From contig CM074858.1 in NCBI GenBank assembly GCA_037501455.1, positions 94,090,501 to 94,154,500 on the forward strand: a DNA stretch of 64,000 nucleotides. Direction: 5' to 3'. Numbering within the stretch: position 1 is the first letter of the stretch; each line of letters begins with the position of its first letter. This document shows, piece after piece, positions 61,494-64,000 of the stretch. Under the pieces are notes generated by a model, which searched no databases, was not told the DNA's origin, and saw nothing but the letters and a program-made list of their open reading frames with translations. The DNA is from Lantana camara. Taxonomy: Eukaryota; Streptophyta; Magnoliopsida; Lamiales; Verbenaceae. The translations under genes were made by a program, and so were the position numbers.

Positions 61494-64000
61494 TGTAACG
61501 CCCCAATTTCCGAAAGTTCAAGTAAGCACGCCACGTGCGGGTCTTCGGGAGTTGTGGGTTTAATTTTTATCTATTTACTTGTTCATTATAATTCCATTAT
61601 AATATTATGTGCATCATACATTTCTTTGTATTTGTACGAATTGACTTTAAACGTGAAATATGCGAATCAAGTGACAACGTGCCTAATTGTATTATATGAC
61701 TTACTTGATCGTTTTATAAATTTAGGGACTTAATTGCATCTCATGATTTGGGAGTTAATTGATCTTTTATGTAGGGATATAACTCGATTGCATTTATTTA
61801 AATACTTGAGGGACTGTTATGCAATTTAGGGTGGTTCTATGCTTGTAGTGGATGATATAATATATCATATAGGTATTCATCCCCCTCACTCTCATAAATT
61901 ACATTACATACAAGAGAACATCACACACACACACCTAGTAAGAATCGGTTTTTACACCTTCAAGAGAGAGAGGAGGATTTCATCAAATTCAAGCTATAAT
62001 TCAAGGAATTAGCAACCAAGTTGGAGCATCATCTTCATCTCTTCATCCTCATCTCATTCTTCTTTCATTTCAAGGTATAACATGAGAATTGATTGAATTT
62101 CTTGATTGAGTGATGAGTAGGGTTTGAGGTTTGATTGGTGCTTTCATGCTTATTCATGATTAGAGGTATGTTTAGGACCATGTTTCTTCATTTCTTGTAT
62201 GAAACATGAAGTTATGTGAAGGTTGGAAAGCATGTATATTTTTTGGGTTTTCATGAGAAATTCTTGAGGATTGGATGTTTATTTCTTGGTTGAATTGATG
62301 AATACTTGTAGTATGATGCATATATGAGGTGTTTCAACATTTGTTATGGTTGGAATTTGGATTATAAGGGTTTGGGTTGGTTTTGCATGGAAACCCCTAT
62401 TCTCTCCCCTGTTTTTTTCCCGTTACGCACAGTTGACACAGGCGTGTCAACTTTGCTTCGTGCTGGGTGACACGGGGGTGCATGTTGGTTGGTTTGGTTT
62501 TTTTGTACCGTGACACGAGGGTGTCACGGTTTGCCTTGTATTGGTGACACGGGAGTGTCACCTTCTTTTTCACGCATATTGTCTGCTGTACCCAGACACG
62601 GGGGTGTCACGGTTTAGTGTATTTTGGTGACACGGGCGTGTCACCCTCTGTTTTCATGTATTTTGTTTTGCATGCTACTGTACGTGCATGAGTTATATAT
62701 TGGTTATGTATTAATTGTTATTTGGTTTGATTGATTATATGATTTCATTTCCTAATAGTGCACTTGATCATAATCTTATCTTTTACATATTCATATCATG
62801 ACCATTGCATTTTGCCGTTCGTCCTATTTGGTGCATTTTGAGTCGTGTTTCACGGACAGTTGTCTTCCTTGCACAGACCAGCTTCCTGGTGACGAGGAGC
62901 AGGCTCCGTGAGCTGATTCCTTGGTTGTTTTGGGTCGTTCAGGTGAGGTTTAAATTCTAGATATATATAGAACCCTTACAACCCTTATGTGATTTTCGGC
63001 CAAAAAGTATCTATATATCTATAGTTTTCGAACCTTATGATTTTCAAATGATTTCACGAAAATTGATTGATTGATTGAGTGATTGACGGATTGTCTTTGG
63101 TGAGTAACTATTGTTCACGTTGGGCCCGAGGTTAATGTATTGAGCCAACCGGGAAAGTAAGGGCTGACGGGTAACTCTTGCACTATCCTCACCATTGTGG
63201 GATCACCTCTGAATCCACCAGGAGGTTTGGTGGAGGAAGAAATCCCGTACGTGGGAGTCATGTTCCCGACGTACACCATGATTGGATGGTTGGGTCTTGC
63301 AAGCCCGCCATCACCCGGAGGAAGAAGGATTTATTGATTGAAATTGCTAATTGTGCACAGAACTGTTTGTGTGATCACCTAATTCATTAATTAAATTGAA
63401 ATATTGTACACTGTCGGAGAAAGGTTGGAGATTTGCCCTCACTCGCCGGGCCACTGATTGATTGAATTGTTTGTTAACTGTAAATTGAATTGTTATAATC
63501 TCGGGCGGGAATTTCTTGTTATTTTAAACTTATTTTGTTTTCTTTCTAAAATCTTACCCGAGGTTATAAATTGCATGGTAATTGCCCATATACTTATTTA
63601 TACCCCTCGCTCAGTCCGTGTTGGACTGACACCTCAACTTTTCAGTTTTTGCAGGATTCGTGCTAGGCGGGAATTAGAGTCTAGTTTGTCTTTAATTTGG
63701 GTCTAGCACACTCCACCTCATATTTTGTTCATCTATTAATACTTGATACATTTTGTAGCATGTTTTGGCATATTTTGGGGAAATGATAATGTATTGATAT
63801 GTAAATATTAGAGGGGATATTGTATTGTAGGAAATGTTGGTATCTAATAATAAATATGTAGATATGGTACCTATAAGTATTGAATGTTATTGCTTCCGCT
63901 TTTATCGATACAATTGTTTAGTGGTATTAATTGAGGGTACCCGCCTAGCTGTTGTTTTTTATTGTCTCCCGTTCGCTATAGTTTCGGTTCATGTATGAAT
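61494..64000 (+). repeat. 3' LTR of the Ty3 element, cut by window edge
   Basis: It matches 54208 onward base by base with a few tens of differences by eye, including an extra CA in a CA run near 61925. The last ~65 bases are outside. Its palindrome array is at 62432-62645. Confidence 0.95.
62432..62645. repeat. palindrome array, GTGACACGGGNGTGTCAC type (3' LTR)
   Basis: Counterpart of 55144-55357 with six units. Several single-base differences fall within units (for example GACACAGG for GACACGGG in the first). Confidence 0.9.

Larger units (their letters stand above)
54208..64000 (+). mobile_element. Ty3/gypsy chromovirus-like element (Tekay-like), near complete
   Basis: LTR, primer site, gag, zinc knuckle and protease, reverse transcriptase and RNase H, integrase, purine tract and second LTR are all present. 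Integrase after RNase H is the Ty3 order. A chromodomain-like C terminus ([19 protein letters not shown]) points to a chromovirus, probably Tekay. The coding part is broken by two frameshifts (~57720, ~59747) and one in-frame TGA (58292-58294), so this copy is not autonomous. The two LTRs differ at only scattered sites over 2.5 kb, so insertion is among the most recent in the window. The last ~65 bases of the 3' LTR and the right TSD lie outside; the left TSD would be GACCT. Confidence 0.93.

Overview
This window looks like a gene-free, repeat-dominated stretch of a flowering-plant (probably eudicot) nuclear chromosome. I see no host protein gene, tRNA or rRNA gene. Nearly all recognisable DNA is LTR retrotransposon, with initiator-Met-tRNA primer binding sites (core TGGTATCAGAGC), purine tracts, TG...CA LTR ends and 5-bp target-site duplications (TSDs). 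Smaller remnants are a decayed LINE, a Mutator-like non-autonomous DNA element, a SINE-like piece and a decayed copia gag.

Layout. 1-5459: 3' part of a Ty1/copia element (gag, pol broken by one in-frame stop, purine tract, 3' LTR). 5460-8428: AT-rich DNA with an 84-bp tandem duplication. 8429-10554: solo LTR, TSD CTTAC. 10825-12070: decayed LINE reverse transcriptase. 12993-13513: element with ~110-bp terminal inverted repeats. 13741-13860: possible SINE. 15760-20479: solo LTR (TSD AACTA) holding a second solo LTR, 16563-18775 (TSD CATCC). 21843-22437: copia gag relic. 23403-25122: solo LTR (TSD ATCCA). 25857-29487: solo LTR (CAAGC/TAAGC). 29692-39555: remnant of a minus-strand element without coding capacity, split by solo LTR 32634-39226 (TSD GTATA), which itself holds solo LTR 32752-35310 (TSD AGACA). 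39556-49997: plus-strand non-coding LTR element (LARD-like) with two LTRs, PBS and purine tract but no gag-pol, inserted into the LTR of the previous one; its 5' LTR carries an 833-bp DNA insertion. 50123-52301: solo LTR related to the one at 8429. 54208 to the window end: nearly complete Ty3/gypsy chromovirus-like element (Tekay-like), whose gag-pol has two frameshifts and one stop; its 3' LTR is cut by the window edge.

The elements act as two functional groups. Coding elements (copia; the Ty3 element) encode Gag, protease, reverse transcriptase, RNase H and integrase. Non-coding LTR elements keep only cis signals and would need proteins in trans; the Ty3 element has the same type of PBS and similar LTR ends, so it or a relative is a plausible donor (inference).

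The most unusual signal is that six LTR types carry a small array (3-6 copies) of a short GC-rich palindrome. The palindrome differs between types although the neighbouring LTR block is conserved in several of them. A further palindrome array sits near the 3' end of the non-coding internal regions. A second oddity is a ~150-bp direct repeat (29543-29691 and 49998-50156) bracketing a 20-kb block of nested elements.
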